Notes under the pieces: model-generated
What the model saw: the letters and a program-made list of their open reading frames with translations, nothing else
What the model was told of the DNA's origin: nothing
The model's database searches: none
NCBI GenBank assembly: GCA_025766275.1
Contig: JAFKAC010000113.1
Span: 104,962-168,961, forward strand
Source of the DNA: Lactarius indigo
Lineage: Eukaryota > Basidiomycota > Agaricomycetes > Russulales > Russulaceae
Direction: 5' to 3'
Length of the DNA stretch: 64,000 nt
Shown here: one piece after another, positions 1-11,827 of the stretch
Layout: each line of letters starts with the position of its first letter
How positions within the stretch are numbered: the stretch's first letter is position 1
Program-made: the position numbers and the translations under genes

Positions 1-1271
1 CAAATTTGGCCAAGCACCTGACCTATTCCTTCGTCTTGGACGGAGAGCGTAAAAGACAACTGTTCTTCGTGAGCGAGTTTGATGGTGACAGTGTTTAGTT
101 GAATGCGTAGGACCATGCGCCTAAACCAGGATAGCTTGAGTTTCTCCGAACGATCGACGAACTTGCAAAGCTGGGGAATTTGATAATCAGCGATTTCTTC
201 CTCGTCCCAGTACTCCAAGTAGTCTATTTGTAAGCAGTCGAGTTGAGGAGCATCGATCTGGGCCACGAAATGCTCCAAATAGTCGAAAAACCCATTAAAG
301 AAAAAGCGGGTGAGAGCGGGAAGGATAGTCCGTGCAGTGGGAAGTCGGCGTATTCGATCAGGGCTGGAAGGCCCCCATTGGAACCCAAGGGTAAGATATT
401 TGAGCCTGGACAATGGGGCCAGGCTTGTAACCACCGCCTCGGGTGAAATGTAACCGGTATCGGGTATATCCCGAAGATTGACATTAACAAGGTCACGGGC
501 TGAGAAAAGAAGGGTTGGTGCTGTTGGAAAGGGAATCCCACTTAAGCTGATTGTCTGTAAACGTGGAACACTTTCACCCAGGAATGTGCTAGGGAGGGTA
601 GGCAAGGTCCCATCTAGTTTCGATTCAAGCGAAAGGCGTGTCAATGCCGGAAACGGTCCCTGCCATTCCGTCACTGTGGCCATCTTCTCCGACAGTGAGC
701 ATGGAACAAAAAGCACGATAACGCGTACACGGTTGGGGTGCTCCAGTGCCGCAAGGATGTTATCTTCGTCGATGTCTTTGAAAGAGCTAGGAAAGTAAAT
801 TACTATAGGAAGGGGCGGAAGGTCTCCTAGATATTTCCTGACAGGTGTCCCATGTGTGCAGAGGAGTTCTAGATTGAGATGGCGTGACGATGATAATATG
901 ATGTCTCTCCAGGTTTGGCATACATGTGCTAGTCTGTGCCATTTCCATGGGAGATGATTTGAAGTGGTAACTTCGTCCATTCGATAATGGTCAAATATTT
1001 CTAGAAGGACATCGTCTGGGAGAGCGCCAATCGTCATTGCAGGTCTGTATGAAGTTTAGAGGTGGTGCCAAGTCAATCGCTCCTTCATTATGGCAAGCAT
1101 ACGGAGGCACTGGTAATAGACATACCTAGGAGAGCCTGGCGATGAGAGAAATTCCACAAAACTTGGTGAGGGTAGTGGAGGATTGCTAATTGAATATTGA
1201 AGATGAGCAACGAGTTCTAGATCGATTCGCCCGGCACAGCCGCGGTCCCAGACACACCTGTTGGAGCCCAT
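1..1271 (-). CDS. F-box/LRR-like protein, 3' end beyond window
   Basis: Minus-strand gene open at the left edge. Exon 1 is about 1271-1126 and exon 2 runs from 1044 to the edge, joined by an intron starting GTATGT and ending CAG. The F-box motif starts with LPDDVLLEIFDHY about 60 residues from the start, followed by WHRLAHVCQTWRDIIL. The leucine-rich body (for example LKYLTLGFQWGP and LPALTRFFFNGFFDYLEHF) is the form common in large Agaricomycete F-box families, which probably act as substrate receptors of SCF ubiquitin ligases. No frameshift was found by hand translation to base 1. A degraded paralogue lies at 22,708-23,740 and a short N-terminal fragment at about 3,172-3,480. Confidence 0.75.
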
Positions 1272-1440
1272 TGATAGAGCCAGCCTGGAAACTGCTCTTA
1301 TAATCCTACAAGTTGTAGTAAGATGCTCTAATTATTGGCTTAGCAGTGTGACGAGTAGCCAAAGACGCGTAGTCGTGTACAGTGAGTGTTCTTGTTCAAG
1401 CAGATGTGATTATGCTGTATTAGGATAGCTCTTATATAAT

Positions 1441-1689
1441 GTGCCACCCGAAGCCGACTGAGGTAACGGTCTCATTTTCTCACGTCTCCGCTTTGAACCC
1501 TTCTGTCTTCGGACCTTATTTACGCGACCCCACGGGGGTCTCCCCTTATGATTCTGTCCTGTTATGGTTCTATATTTACGTCTTGGGGCACCCCTCCCAC
1601 GCTCTCTCATAACTGTAGTTGTTCTCTATGACCGGTCTGTATCTATGGTACGCACTCTGGAATACAAATGGATCCAAAAAAAAAAACAA
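1441..1689 (+). mobile_element. Short poly(A)-tailed retroposon (SINE-like)
   Basis: The 17-base sequence GATAGCTCTTATATAAT occurs at 1424-1440 and again at 1690-1706. Between them lies a 249-bp insert ending in an A11 tract (1676-1686) plus a few bases. A long target duplication plus a 3' poly(A) tail is the signature of LINE-type target-primed reverse transcription. No clear tRNA A/B box, 7SL or 5S head was recognised, so this could be a SINE, a 5'-truncated LINE tail or a retroposed transcript. Confidence 0.75.
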
Positions 1690-1706
1690 GATAGCTCTTA
1701 TATAAT

Positions 1707-3170
1707 CTAAACTATATATAGAAACAATGTCTGATAGTAGTTCTCCATACTTGGCCCCTTAGGCCGCCTTTTGGTGCGCAGATAAGCGGTGAATATGGGT
1801 TATGAATGCCAGAAATAGTTGGGTGACGGGAGTGGCAACGTCGAGGCCCGGGAATTGTGCATGTAGCTTATGTTTACCTTACAGCAGGCGGGGATGATGG
1901 GGCAATGTGAGAGTTCGTTCTCAACAACATGCGAACACTGAATCCATGTGCAGCCATGATGTTTACCACTTTCCTCCTCCTTCCCACATGCATCGCCAAT
2001 TACCTGACCATTTGGGACTCGGAGTACAAACATGGGCTCAAGGTATCCTAGTTACTTCACTTGGAGCGGAAGCGGAAATTGGCAAAGGCCTGACATAGAT
2101 TGGCTAGATTATTGGATTTGTAGGACGTAAATTCTACGGTTCAAGTTTGTGCAGTAGTTTGTTAAAGGCTGGTGTCCCTAGACCCATATCGGCCAACGTC
2201 GAAAATGAAGAGTCCCAATTCCGGTGGTAGCAAAAGACTCAGATCTCGTCGAGTGGTAGCAGAGAACTCATCGGTGTTGCAGCAGGGGGTTCGAGCCAGA
2301 CGCGGTGTCGTTGAGATTTGGGGAGCCGGCTGTGGCCGCAGAGCCACGTGCTGAGGAAACCAAGCAGGCACCAGCCGTTCGAGGATGGACACCACGGAGA
2401 AGAGGCGGAAAGGTACATGGGCGTCAAGCAGCTCGTACCGTGGGCAACCTTGAGGCACCAGTGGAGGACCATCACGAACTTGCACCTGCACAGGGATGAC
2501 GCTGAATAGGTCACAGAGTAAGAATAGGTCGGTCAAGTCATGAAAAAATATGCCATACATGCAGGGGACTCAGGGTGGGATGCGGAACTGCCGAGGTCGT
2601 CATTGCGCTCCCCATGCCAACACTATCGTTGCTGCTCACGAAAAGGATTCTCACACCGCATGTGCCGAGCCACGAAAATATGTCGCACACCTTCTTCCCA
2701 GATGGGGAGTCAGTCTACTTGTCGGTACCGTAGGATATGCTGATAGTCTTGAGATGCTCGTCAGTTTGAGTGTGTAGTTGAGCTAGCTGAGTAATGTCAT
2801 CAACAGCCGGTGCTGCAATAGATGTGTGGTTGCATATACGATTTGTGGTGTAGCCAGTAGACAGGGTTGTTGCGTGTAGGTGGGGTCTGGGATAGAAGAG
2901 GCTGTCCACATACTACCCAGCGAGGTCGTCTGACAACAATGGGTGACCAATGACCATCCACCTGGCCATTTAATTGCGGGGAGGTATAGTGCCTAGTATT
3001 AAATAGAGGTAGGTTGAACATTCGAAAGTGAAAAACAAAATCATGGGTATGGGTCGTAAATATGAGCGGGTGGCAAGATCACATGCCACAAGGCACCGAT
3101 CATCCGGTGGCAGCCGCGAATCAGGCCCGAGAGGCCATACCAAACGTAGAGCTATGTCTTTCCGTGTTCG
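1707..3170. other. No gene recognised
   Basis: This 1.5-kb stretch is absent from copy B. It holds several medium ORFs on both strands; the longest is 132 codons, at 2162-2560 on the minus strand. None shows a domain I recognise and overlapping frames are equally open. It may be an old transposon remnant or simple intergenic DNA. Confidence 0.4.
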
Positions 3171-3171
3171 G

Positions 3172-3480
3172 CACACTATGCGCTAGTTTGTGCCATTTCC
3201 ATAGAAGGGGGCTTGAAGATAAAAAATCGTTCTTTCGATAGCTGTCAAATATTCCTAGAAGGATATCCCCCAGGAGAGAGTTAATCATCGTTGCAGATCT
3301 GTATGACGACTGGCAGTGAGTGCCAAGTCAATCACTCTACTAGTAACGTTGTGGTAAGAAAACGAAGGCGCTGGTAATAAACACACCTGGGAGAGCCTGA
3401 TGAAGGGGATTAGAGAACTGCTAATTGAATTTTGAAGATGAGCGCTATGAGCAACTGAACAGTCTGAACGAGTGCCACGA
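3172..3480 (-). pseudogene. F-box gene 5' fragment
   Basis: The minus-strand sequence from the ATG at 3288 reads MINSLLGDILLGIFDSY, then WKWHKLAHSV, which matches the N-terminal F-box of the gene at 1-1271. The match covers only the start region and first intron; the LRR body is missing. It aligns with the 5' part of the copy-B F-box pseudogene (about 23,525-23,740), so this is the positional counterpart next to the receptor, while the intact gene at 1-1271 is an additional copy. Confidence 0.6.
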
Positions 3481-3763
3481 TCGCACATCGCCGATCCGAT
3501 GGAGCTGAACTGATCCTGGACATACACGGTTGACAGAGTCACGTGAGCGCTGACTCGCACCCCCAGCTGAGCTGGTGAGTGCAATTTCATCTCTTGGGCT
3601 ACAATGCTTGACAATGGTATTAAATTCGTTCCTCAAAACCTGACTATCATCGCCATATGATACAGCCTCCAACATATACGACAAAAAAATCCAGACGAAA
3701 TATGGTAAAACGCCCTGAAAATGTAGCCTCACCGGTGCCCACACCACGCGCCAGTCCACGCCC

Positions 3764-6700
3764 TCATTCCTTCCCATGCTCGGATAATAGTTTGATGATC
3801 TTTGTATTTCCTCTCGCCCTTACCTCGTCAAGTGGAGTGCGGCCAAGGGTATTTCGCGCGTTCACATTCCCGCCGTAACTCAATAATAATTGCACGAGTT
3901 CCAGATGTTCGCCTTCGGCGGCACAGTGCAACGGAACGTGGGCCTGTTCTTCGCTCGCGTTGACCTCGGCATCATGTTCAAGAAGTATCGCGGCAACCTC
4001 TAGATGCCCATTCCATGCTGCAACGTGCAGTGCGGTCCATTGATCGTCCTGCTGGGCGGTCACGTCTACGCCATGGCGGAGTAGCCACCGCGTAACATCA
4101 GGGAAACCTAGGAATGATGCCCAATGAAGAGGAGTTCGGTCCCAGTGGCCCCGGATATTCACATCGGCGCCATTCTCCAGTAGCAACCACACAATATCAA
4201 TGTTACCGTTTTCAAATGCTGCGTGCAAGGGGGTCCCCCAGAAACCACCATCGGTGTTCACGTCTTGTGGGCGCTTCGAAAGCACGTGTTCTACCAGGGC
4301 CCGGTTTCCAACCCGTACGGCGCAATATAAGGGGGATGCGTCTGGTTGTGCTGAGCTTCGCCTGAGCATTTGGTCAACATCGTAGAGCCTGAGCCATGCA
4401 GCGAAATGCGGCTTGTCTGGGTCAAACAGATCATCGACCCCATCCTTCATGTGCGACAAAACATTCTCGAACTTGACGTGGTCGGGCCAGTGCTCTGCTG
4501 CGTATTCGGCGAGGGGAAAGCCAACAACGTTACCGCGGTCAACTCGTTCATCTAGTCGGAGGAGGACACCTAGAGAGGCTTGTGCAAGAACCATGTGGGC
4601 AGATTCGAGGCGAATATGGAATCGGGACTCTACTCCAAGAGAATTTGCGAGGCGATCTGACGTCAAAAATTCTTTCACGGAGAAGTGGGAGAACTGAACC
4701 ACCCGAGAATCCCCATCCATGACTACCATCACCAAACTGGAGCATGCTGACAGTACCGCTTCTTCGTTATCTTCCCACCGCCAATCCGCGTTCAACTTCG
4801 GGCCCCCTCTCGCGTTGAAGTCGACGGCTAGGACTTCTGCAAGCTCCTCGACTCGAAGTGGACGAACGGCCACAGTCAGGCATTGCAGGAGACGATAGGC
4901 GTGCTCTTTGTTCGCCCGGTTGATCTCCCTCAGTATTAGCTCGTATGTCTCGTCCAGAGACTCAGGTAATTCCTCGAGTGTGTTGGGTACGCTCGATGGG
5001 AAACAGTGGCGTAATATCTCCAATTGACAAAACACCCATCGGAACCTGCGCGGAATCTTCAGCGAGAACGATGAGGGAATAGTGACGACCTTACATTCCA
5101 CCGGCCTTAGCCGAGAGCGTTCTAACGACCAAGTCCCTTTCCTCTGATCTCCATCTCCGCATCCTTGAGTCCGAGTAAACAACCGAGCTAACATATTTCG
5201 CGATATCTGCACTCTGTCCACTTTCGTCGTGAAGAGAGATCCGGTGGGCCGCCAGTGGCTCAAGAGCATTGCGGATGTCGATTTCGGGACGACTCGTGAT
5301 ACACAAATGCAAGTTCGAAAGTTTCAACTCGACGAGTCCCTCGACAAGTCGCAGGACCTTTTCACGAGGTGACGGCATCCCCGATGTGTTGACACATTCA
5401 TCGACCGCGTCTAGGATGAGGTAGATCGGGGTTTGTCCGAGGGCCACGAGCATGGTCTTGAGACATTGCGTGAGTGCGTCGTCATTTGGCTGGACTGAGC
5501 CTCGACGGTGGGCAGAATACAAGGCATGAAGAATGTCGCAGTAAACATCGGACTGATCAGAGAGCTGGATGAGAAGAGAGGAGAGCAAAGCACGGGAGTC
5601 CTGCTTTCCGGTGTCCTTGAAGTCGAAATAAAAGTAGGCCATCGACGCAAACCCGGAGTTGCAGACGACTTCTATATCTTGGATGATCACGGAGCTAGAC
5701 GAAGGTATAGCTTAAACTCGACTATAGATGTAATAAGTCGGATAGAAACAAACCTAAGAATGCTTTTCCCCGAGCCCGCTAAGAGACAGGAAGGCGTCAG
5801 TAGCAATTCGGTCACAGAGGAAGGAACGTACGTTTTCCGTGAATCCACAACAGGCAGCCGGAGGCTCTCCAACGTTTGAGGGTGTCTCCTTGCGCGAGCC
5901 ATGTTGCGGTACCCTTGTGGTGAGCACTACAAGCGGTGTTGTAATTGATGGACGGATCGGGGGGAGAGATCCAGTTTCGGAGGTCACGTCGAAGTTGGTT
6001 ACCTGTTAAGTATGTGAGCAACCGCGACTCATGACAGCGGACACTGAAAATCACTGACGATTCATATCGTCTACGGTGTTCACGATCCGTTGTATTGCTG
6101 TGCTCCTTTCTTTCCCTCCTAGGCAAGCCGAAGTGTGAGGATGGTGTATAGGACAGATGAGCACGGAATCACACACCCTCGACGATTAGCTTCACATCGT
6201 CGCTGATGACCCCCATCCGATCATCTACTTGCTTCACTCTGTCGTCGACAGCCTGGACTTTGTGGCCAACCCGTTGGACCCCTTCGTCGACACCATGGAC
6301 CCTCTCATCGACGACCTGGACCCTTTCGTCGGCACCCTCCACCTGGGAGCCAACGCCCGTCACCTTGTCGTCAACACCATGCGTTAGCCTCAGGACTTCT
6401 GCAGTCGCCATCCGGGCCTCTTCTTGCGTCAATCTGTCGAGTTTCTCCAGCGCGTCCTCGATATCTCGTCTTCCTACTAGTTTTTTGAGGAATTTCTCTA
6501 AATAAAATTTAATGAGATGAAATTAGACCACAACGAGAGAATCACGTACTCGCTCGCCCTTGTCTAATCTCCTTGGTCGCTATCGCGAAAATGGACAGAA
6601 CCTCAACCATAATCTTTACGATGACGTCCGTCATAGCTGCCGTTTGTGGAACTGTTGTATAGGCCTCGAGCCGTTCGAAGAAGTTCTCTATACGTTCGAA

Positions 6701-7196
6701 GATGTCAATGAGAATGTCGTTGCTGGCTGCGACGTCCTTTGACGCCTGAATGTTCGAGCTGTCATGATGGGCTACAAAGCGTGCTAAGCAGAGATACCCA
6801 CCAAGAGAAGAACCCCGATTCCAGCAAATATTACTCTGGCTGGCGAGAACACCTAGAAAACGAGTATGAGTGAGCAGATCAGGAACGAGGCAACATCTTG
6901 AGACCCACCAAGCCAACGCCCTCACCAAGTGTAGCGGAGAAGGTGTAAAGGACGTTTACGGTTGGATTGAGCCACTTCGTCAACCTCTCGTCATCTCTCC
7001 GAGACTGATCGAACTCCTCGACCTGGGCTCGAAGTACGGTAAGAATTGTATCGGGAGAGTCGCAAGTCTCGAGGCGGGCAGTTAAGGGATGAGACGTGAT
7101 GTCCTGCCCTGTTCGCTTTTTGTAGGATTTAAAGGCAGTCCTGAAGATAGACCCGAAGTTGGAGGACGAGGTGCTTGAGTGAGGAGACTGAGACAT
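3764..7196 (-). CDS. Goodbye-NACHT-ankyrin STAND receptor (NLR), copy A
   Basis: Fungal NLR. My exon model is 7196-6909, 6852-6802, 6745-6550, 6497-6177, 6118-6059, 6002-5832, 5778-5754, 5694-5095 and 5045-3764, giving 2,994 nt (997 aa) with all introns GT-AG and no internal stop. The N-terminal ~185 residues match the fungal STAND 'Goodbye' domain (SNFGSIFRTAFKSYKKRTGQ; LTKWLNPTVNVLYTFSATLG). A run of heptads rich in VDDRV/VDERV follows (predicted coiled coil). The NACHT module has P-loop HGKPGSGKS split over an intron, Walker B IYLILDAVDEC, sensor LHLCITSRPE and winged-helix motif FSHFSVKEFL. Six or so ankyrin repeats end the protein. Such proteins oligomerise on ligand binding to trigger immunity or incompatibility responses (family knowledge). 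It is divergently paired with the DUF6535 gene. An upstream in-frame ATG at 7259 is an alternative start. Confidence 0.9.
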
Positions 7197-7346
7197 GGTG
7201 TAGTCGTACTCTATGGTGTCGGTTGACTCGGTTCGGGTTGGGAGGTGAATTACAGTCAATGGGCGCCAAGCTATATAGGCACCAGAATATCTACTACCAC
7301 CAACTTTACACGATCCTTGCTGTTCTCACCTACCACTCCCACGTCC
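7197..7346. promoter_or_regulatory. Compact bidirectional promoter of the NLR/DUF6535 pair
   Basis: Only 150 bp separate the start codons of the minus-strand receptor (7196) and the plus-strand DUF6535 gene (7347). The interval holds one clear TATA element, CTATATAGG, at 7271-7279, about 70 bp upstream of the DUF6535 start, and a CCATTGACT/AGTCAATGG CCAAT-like motif near 7253-7262. Both genes must draw on this interval unless transcription starts inside a coding region. The same spacing (151 bp) occurs in copy B. Confidence 0.6.
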
Positions 7347-10045
7347 ATGGTTATGCGCCAATACTCAGGTCAGTTGGTGCAGAACCAGTCATCACAGAGA
7401 ACACCCCACGTTTTTGATGGCTCCGAACGTATTTTATCCATGTATTTGGAGATGGTTTTGGAAGAAGACAAGAGGTTGGCCGACAGCTGGGAAGCAAACG
7501 CTGATGGGGTCCTTATCTTTGTGTGTACTTATCTTCTTTCCTGTGCTTGCCACTTGCTCAAGGTCAAGGGTAATAGGCTGGTCTATTCTCGGCTGCCGTC
7601 GCGACATTGATTTCCGTGTCGATTCAAGACATTCGCCCGAATCCGCAGGACACGTCCACTTTCTACCTCTCGAATATCTATCAGTTACTTGCTGACCCAA
7701 ATCGATCCAATGTTTCCCTCCCTTCTCCACCGCCGTTCTCTCCACCAACATATGCCGTCTGGGTCAATTCACTTTGGTTCTTGAGCTTGGTCATCAGTAT
7801 TTCCTGTGCTCTACTTGCGGCCTTGCTACGACAGTGGGCACGCAGATATATCAGGGTTACTCAGCCACGTTTCAGTGCACATGCACGAGCACATGTCCAT
7901 GCGTACTTTGCCGAAGGGGTCGAAAAGTCTCACCTGGTGCAGGTGGCGGAGGCCTGCCCTACGCTTCTACACATCTCCCTGTTTCTGTTCCTCGCCGGCC
8001 TCGCTGTTTTCCTATGGAACATTAATCTCACTATTTTCAAACTGGTGCTGTCATGGGTCGGCGTTTGCACAGCCCTATATGGTTATATCACGTTCGTTCA
8101 GATCTTTCATCACAACAGCCCATACTATACCCCACTTTCGTCGTTGGCGTGGCGCGCTGGTTATGGGACGCCATTTGTCATCTTGTGGGCTATTCGGTGG
8201 TTTCCAAGAAAAAATTTCTCCCAGGAAACCCACCGACGATTCCGTGCACTGGAGAAACGTTATCACAAGTTTTTCTCGCAGGGGGTGGTGAAGACAGCCG
8301 AAGAAACTGCTCGGAATTTAACAATGGATATTCTTACCCGCGCTTTTATGCGGACCTTTGAATCTTTGAACGATGACGACGAACTGGAACTCTTCTTCGC
8401 GGGCCTTCCTGGCTTTCGCAACTCGAGCAGCAATCCGCTTCCCAATCTCACAAAAGAGCAAATTTTTGAAGAATTGACGAGATTCATGGCTCGCACGTTC
8501 TTATCTGACATTCTTTCTGAGCCAGTCAAACAACGTCGAGCTATCATCTGTGCGAAGACCATCGATTCCGAGGACTTTCCTGAAGCACGTGACTGGGTCC
8601 TCCAATCTATCGTGTCGAAAGATCGATATGGTCCATTGCGATCCACCGAAATTGGGCATATTGTAAGTGGTTGGGGAAATACCAGTGACGAAAGAATCTC
8701 TTTGCCCGTGCAAGCTGCAATTTTGACCATTGTTGCAAGAACGCAACGGCACGACCGGGATGGCCGTTGGTTTACTCTCGCTTCTAATAATCTTGGCGTC
8801 ACGGAAACCGTCCTTCGAACCTACGACACACACGGCGACAACCTGTCACTCGCGATCTTGATCCACATTACTCGCCGGCAATTGAACCACCTTGGGAAAG
8901 GGACCTGGCCAATTGTCTCGTTCTCGAGCGTTCTCAAAGCAGCTTCTAAATTCAACATACAAGACACGTCTTCTGAACTCCAGCACAAGTTCTGTTCCCT
9001 GTGGAATGAAATTGTTCTCAAGGCTCGGGATGGCACTAATTCTGCTATCATCGTCCGCAATATCCTCGAGTGCATTCGCGACGTTTTCGACGCTCTACAT
9101 CAAGGTACCGATCCCACCCCAACAATTTCCTTTCCCCCTCCTAGTGTTCGTGACCAGCGGCCATCGTCGTATCCATTGTGCAATACCCCTGGCCATTGTC
9201 CTAAGTTGGCACCTCGTACTTTTGCCGTCTCTACCCTCACAAGCCTGCATGACAAGTCTACTCTCACCCCTCCTGCCGGGGCGCCTGGGCCGTTTTCGCC
9301 CAAACCCGACCCATTCCCCATCGACGGCGAACGTCCCACGGATGTGCCGCCGATGAACAACGATATTTCTGCTCCACTTATCACGGTGTCGTCGCGTGTT
9401 GCACAGCAGATTACAATCGAAAACCTCCACATCCCCGCCGCTCCGCCCGTTCTTCCCCACGCTGGTGCAACACAAAGTAATGGCAATGGGGCCTCCGCTA
9501 GGACGATACCCCACTCTGCCCCTGAAGCTTCGACACCCACCCCTCCGCCGCTTGCTTCAATCACCCTAGATGCTGCCAATTCCCCGCATTGTGACCTCTA
9601 CTGTGTTCCTTCTCCTGATGTTTCAGACATTTCGTCTCCGCCGCCTCCTATTCTGGCTCTTGACAACGCTCTCCCTACGGTCCCACAGTTGTCCTTAGAC
9701 TCCCCTGCGACCCAACCCGACTACGGACCCCCTCGACCAGAAGCATCTCATTCCTTGATCCCAGCTACCGCTCCTCCCGCCGCCTCTCATCCGTTGCCGA
9801 CCTCTGCTCCTGATACGGGTATTGCTAATAACGGCGAAGGTAGCACGAAAGCAGCCTGGGGCAAACCCGAGGCCCTTTTTGACCCTCCTTCCGTGAATCC
9901 CACGAACACTGTAGCCGCCCCGGGTCACAAACCACCATTGCCGACGTTGCCAGCACTTACGGACGTAGCCGCCTCGGTTCCTTCGCAGCTCCCTCTAGAT
10001 TCCGGGTTATACGGGCCATCATCTTCCTCTCCCACGTCGCTATGA
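7347..10045 (+). CDS. DUF6535-type four-TM membrane protein, copy A
   Basis: Two exons, 7347-7520 and 7577-10045, joined by a 56-bp phase-0 GTGTGT...TAATAG intron, giving 880 aa. The N-terminal region (DKRLADSWEANADGVLIF) leads into four hydrophobic segments: one spanning the exon junction (residues ~53-73), then around SLWFLSLVISISCALLAALL, LLHISLFLFLAGLAVFLW and LVLSWVGVCTALYGYITF. This is the layout of the DUF6535 domain, common in Agaricomycetes and of unknown function. A helical soluble region (to ~residue 550) and a Pro/Ser-rich, probably disordered tail follow. The gene is head-to-head with a Goodbye NLR and the pair is duplicated, which suggests but does not prove a joint function. 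The tail frame was also open on the antisense strand, but codon content and splicing favour this strand. Confidence 0.85.
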
Positions 10046-10490
10046 TATCGTGTGAGATATCTCACTAGCTGTTTGGATTCGTCTTATATATACACCCTTT
10101 CATATTTATACTTCATAAATAGCGGAGCGAAATACCTGTGATGCGACTAGTAAAGTGGGAGATGTGGGGACATCTCGCAATCCCAAGCAAATTTATCAAT
10201 ATCAGAGCCGAAACTATTGTACCCGGTACCTCAGCACTGCGCACTGATGACCCACTCATACATGATTGTCTTAAAAATGGCGATCGGAGACCCACCGGTG
10301 AAGTGCACTAGCAATCGGTTGGTAACCCGGTGAAGGAGTACGTAAAGGTTCTAGTCTGAATGGCACATGTTGTCTTCCTGGGGCCAGTTTTACTAACGCA
10401 CACTCAGTACCGGTAGTCTGCAGGAAGTCCGTTCCAGAACAGCTTACGGCGGTCGCGACGACCGAGAGGTCAAGAAAAGAAATATAGGTA
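10046..10490. other. Intergenic, tail-to-tail
   Basis: Space between the converging 3' ends of the DUF6535 gene and the CLC pseudogene. It is conserved in copy B (about 37,719-38,237), which differs by several small indels and about 75 bp of extra sequence. No gene was seen. Confidence 0.6.
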
Positions 10491-11827
10491 TCATTTTCCA
10501 GACGTGTTCCTTTCCTCCGCAAGTGCGCCACGATGTACAAAATGCGCAGTCGACAGGGCCACAATATCCGTCTTAGTAATCATTCCCGTCAGTTTTCCCG
10601 CCTGCGCAAACATGATGTGCCGCAAGTTCTACGACGCGTTGTCATCAGCGAGGGGAGACCGACGAGGGTTGGGAGAAAGAGTAGAACTCACGAGTTTGCG
10701 AAACATGTTCACGACGAGCTCTAACGAGACCTCTTTCCGTAACAGCATGGCGTCCTCCAAGAGCGGCGATAAGTCAGCCGAGTCGCTGTTTTGCACACCG
10801 GTAAAGCTGCCAATGCGAATAGCCGCGCCGCTCTCGGAAAGTAAAGGTTCTTTAATGCGGGAGGCTCAGCTAATCGGCAGCTGCAGGAAAAAATGAAGTA
10901 CGAACCAATGAAACCCTTAAGCTTCTCGCGCGCCACATAGCCCAACAATATCCCGTCTCGTACAACGGGGAAGCCGTGATATTTCCAGGTGTCCAACCCT
11001 CTCTGTTCATGTGCGAGTCAATCCGATAAATTCCCTTGTTGCAAACAGGAAGCTGTACTGACTAAGCTCGCCAAGCGGAGAACCCTCGCGCAGGACGACC
11101 AATTTGTCAGCGGACGTCATCGCGTCCGAAACTCGAAGGGTGTGAGCCATGGATAACGGCGCAGCGCAATCCACGATGCATATATTCCGTCTGGGCCAAG
11201 TGCGTCGGCAATTCACTTTGAGATCATGACCGAAATCATGATCGGAAGCACGTGCGATAGGGCACTCATTAGCTGTGAGTGAACGGGCGAATGTCAGCAG
11301 ACCGTTGTCCCGTTGAATGCGCCTGCACTGTACCTCGAAGACGATCACGACCAGCGAGACTTTGGCAGCTCATAAGCATGGTCATCGCTCAAGAGCTGCG
11401 GTCCACGTACCAGTCATCCTAGTAACGCCTGCCACCATAGATGACGCGCCAATAACGGCATAGAAAGGGGGATAGATGCAACGAACTGTTGGATCTGGCG
11501 GACAGGCAGAGAAGAACCACGCCTTTGGATATGCGCGATACAGACCCTGGCTGAAGAAAAAATGCGTCAAGCTTAGTGCTGCACCAACGAATTATAAGTC
11601 ATACGTCAGCAGGCCAACTACACGCCCAAAAGCCGCGCCTATGGCGATCGCTGGCAAGAAAATGCCAGCTGGGACCTGAATCTCCTCGTTATTATTCTTT
11701 TAAGGTTCGGTGAGAAAATCTCACCATCATACCGAACATCCATGCAGTGAAAGCGATCTTCACCACTCCAGTTAATATCAGTAGAAACACGTTCTCCCAC
11801 ATCGCAGTCGGGCTGCGGAGTCGTCAA
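10491..11827 (-). pseudogene. CLC chloride channel, 5'-truncated pseudogene (copy A)
   Basis: This matches the C-terminal half of the intact CLC gene of copy B (38,238-41,848). It retains the late membrane segments (ending near [20 protein letters not shown]) and the CBS-domain region ([19 protein letters not shown]). The duplication boundary at 11,827 removes all upstream exons, including the GKEGP selectivity motif. Further lesions confirm decay: about 16 bp are missing where copy B reads [13 protein letters not shown], and indels near 11,030-11,050 break the frame before the CBS motif. Confidence 0.85.

Larger units (their letters stand above)
1..11827. repeat. Segmental duplication, copy A
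   Basis: Direct-orientation duplicate of about 22,708-39,593. The same genes occur in the same order and strands: F-box (minus), Goodbye-NACHT-ankyrin receptor (minus), DUF6535 protein (plus), CLC channel (minus). The right breakpoint is sharp: identity with copy B ends after position 11,827, which aligns to 39,593, inside an intron of the CLC gene. The left end lies outside the window, because the F-box gene here continues past base 1 while its counterpart in copy B begins abruptly. Copy A has about 2 kb (1,272-3,170) with no match in copy B. It has neither the hAT element nor the MITE, so it supplies the empty target sites for both. Confidence 0.9.

Noticed and set aside
9095..9579. Long minus-strand ORFs (139 and 159 codons) opposite the DUF6535 tail
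   Set aside because: They mirror a GC-rich Pro/Ser coding tail on the plus strand; no motifs, and they overlap each other in different frames.
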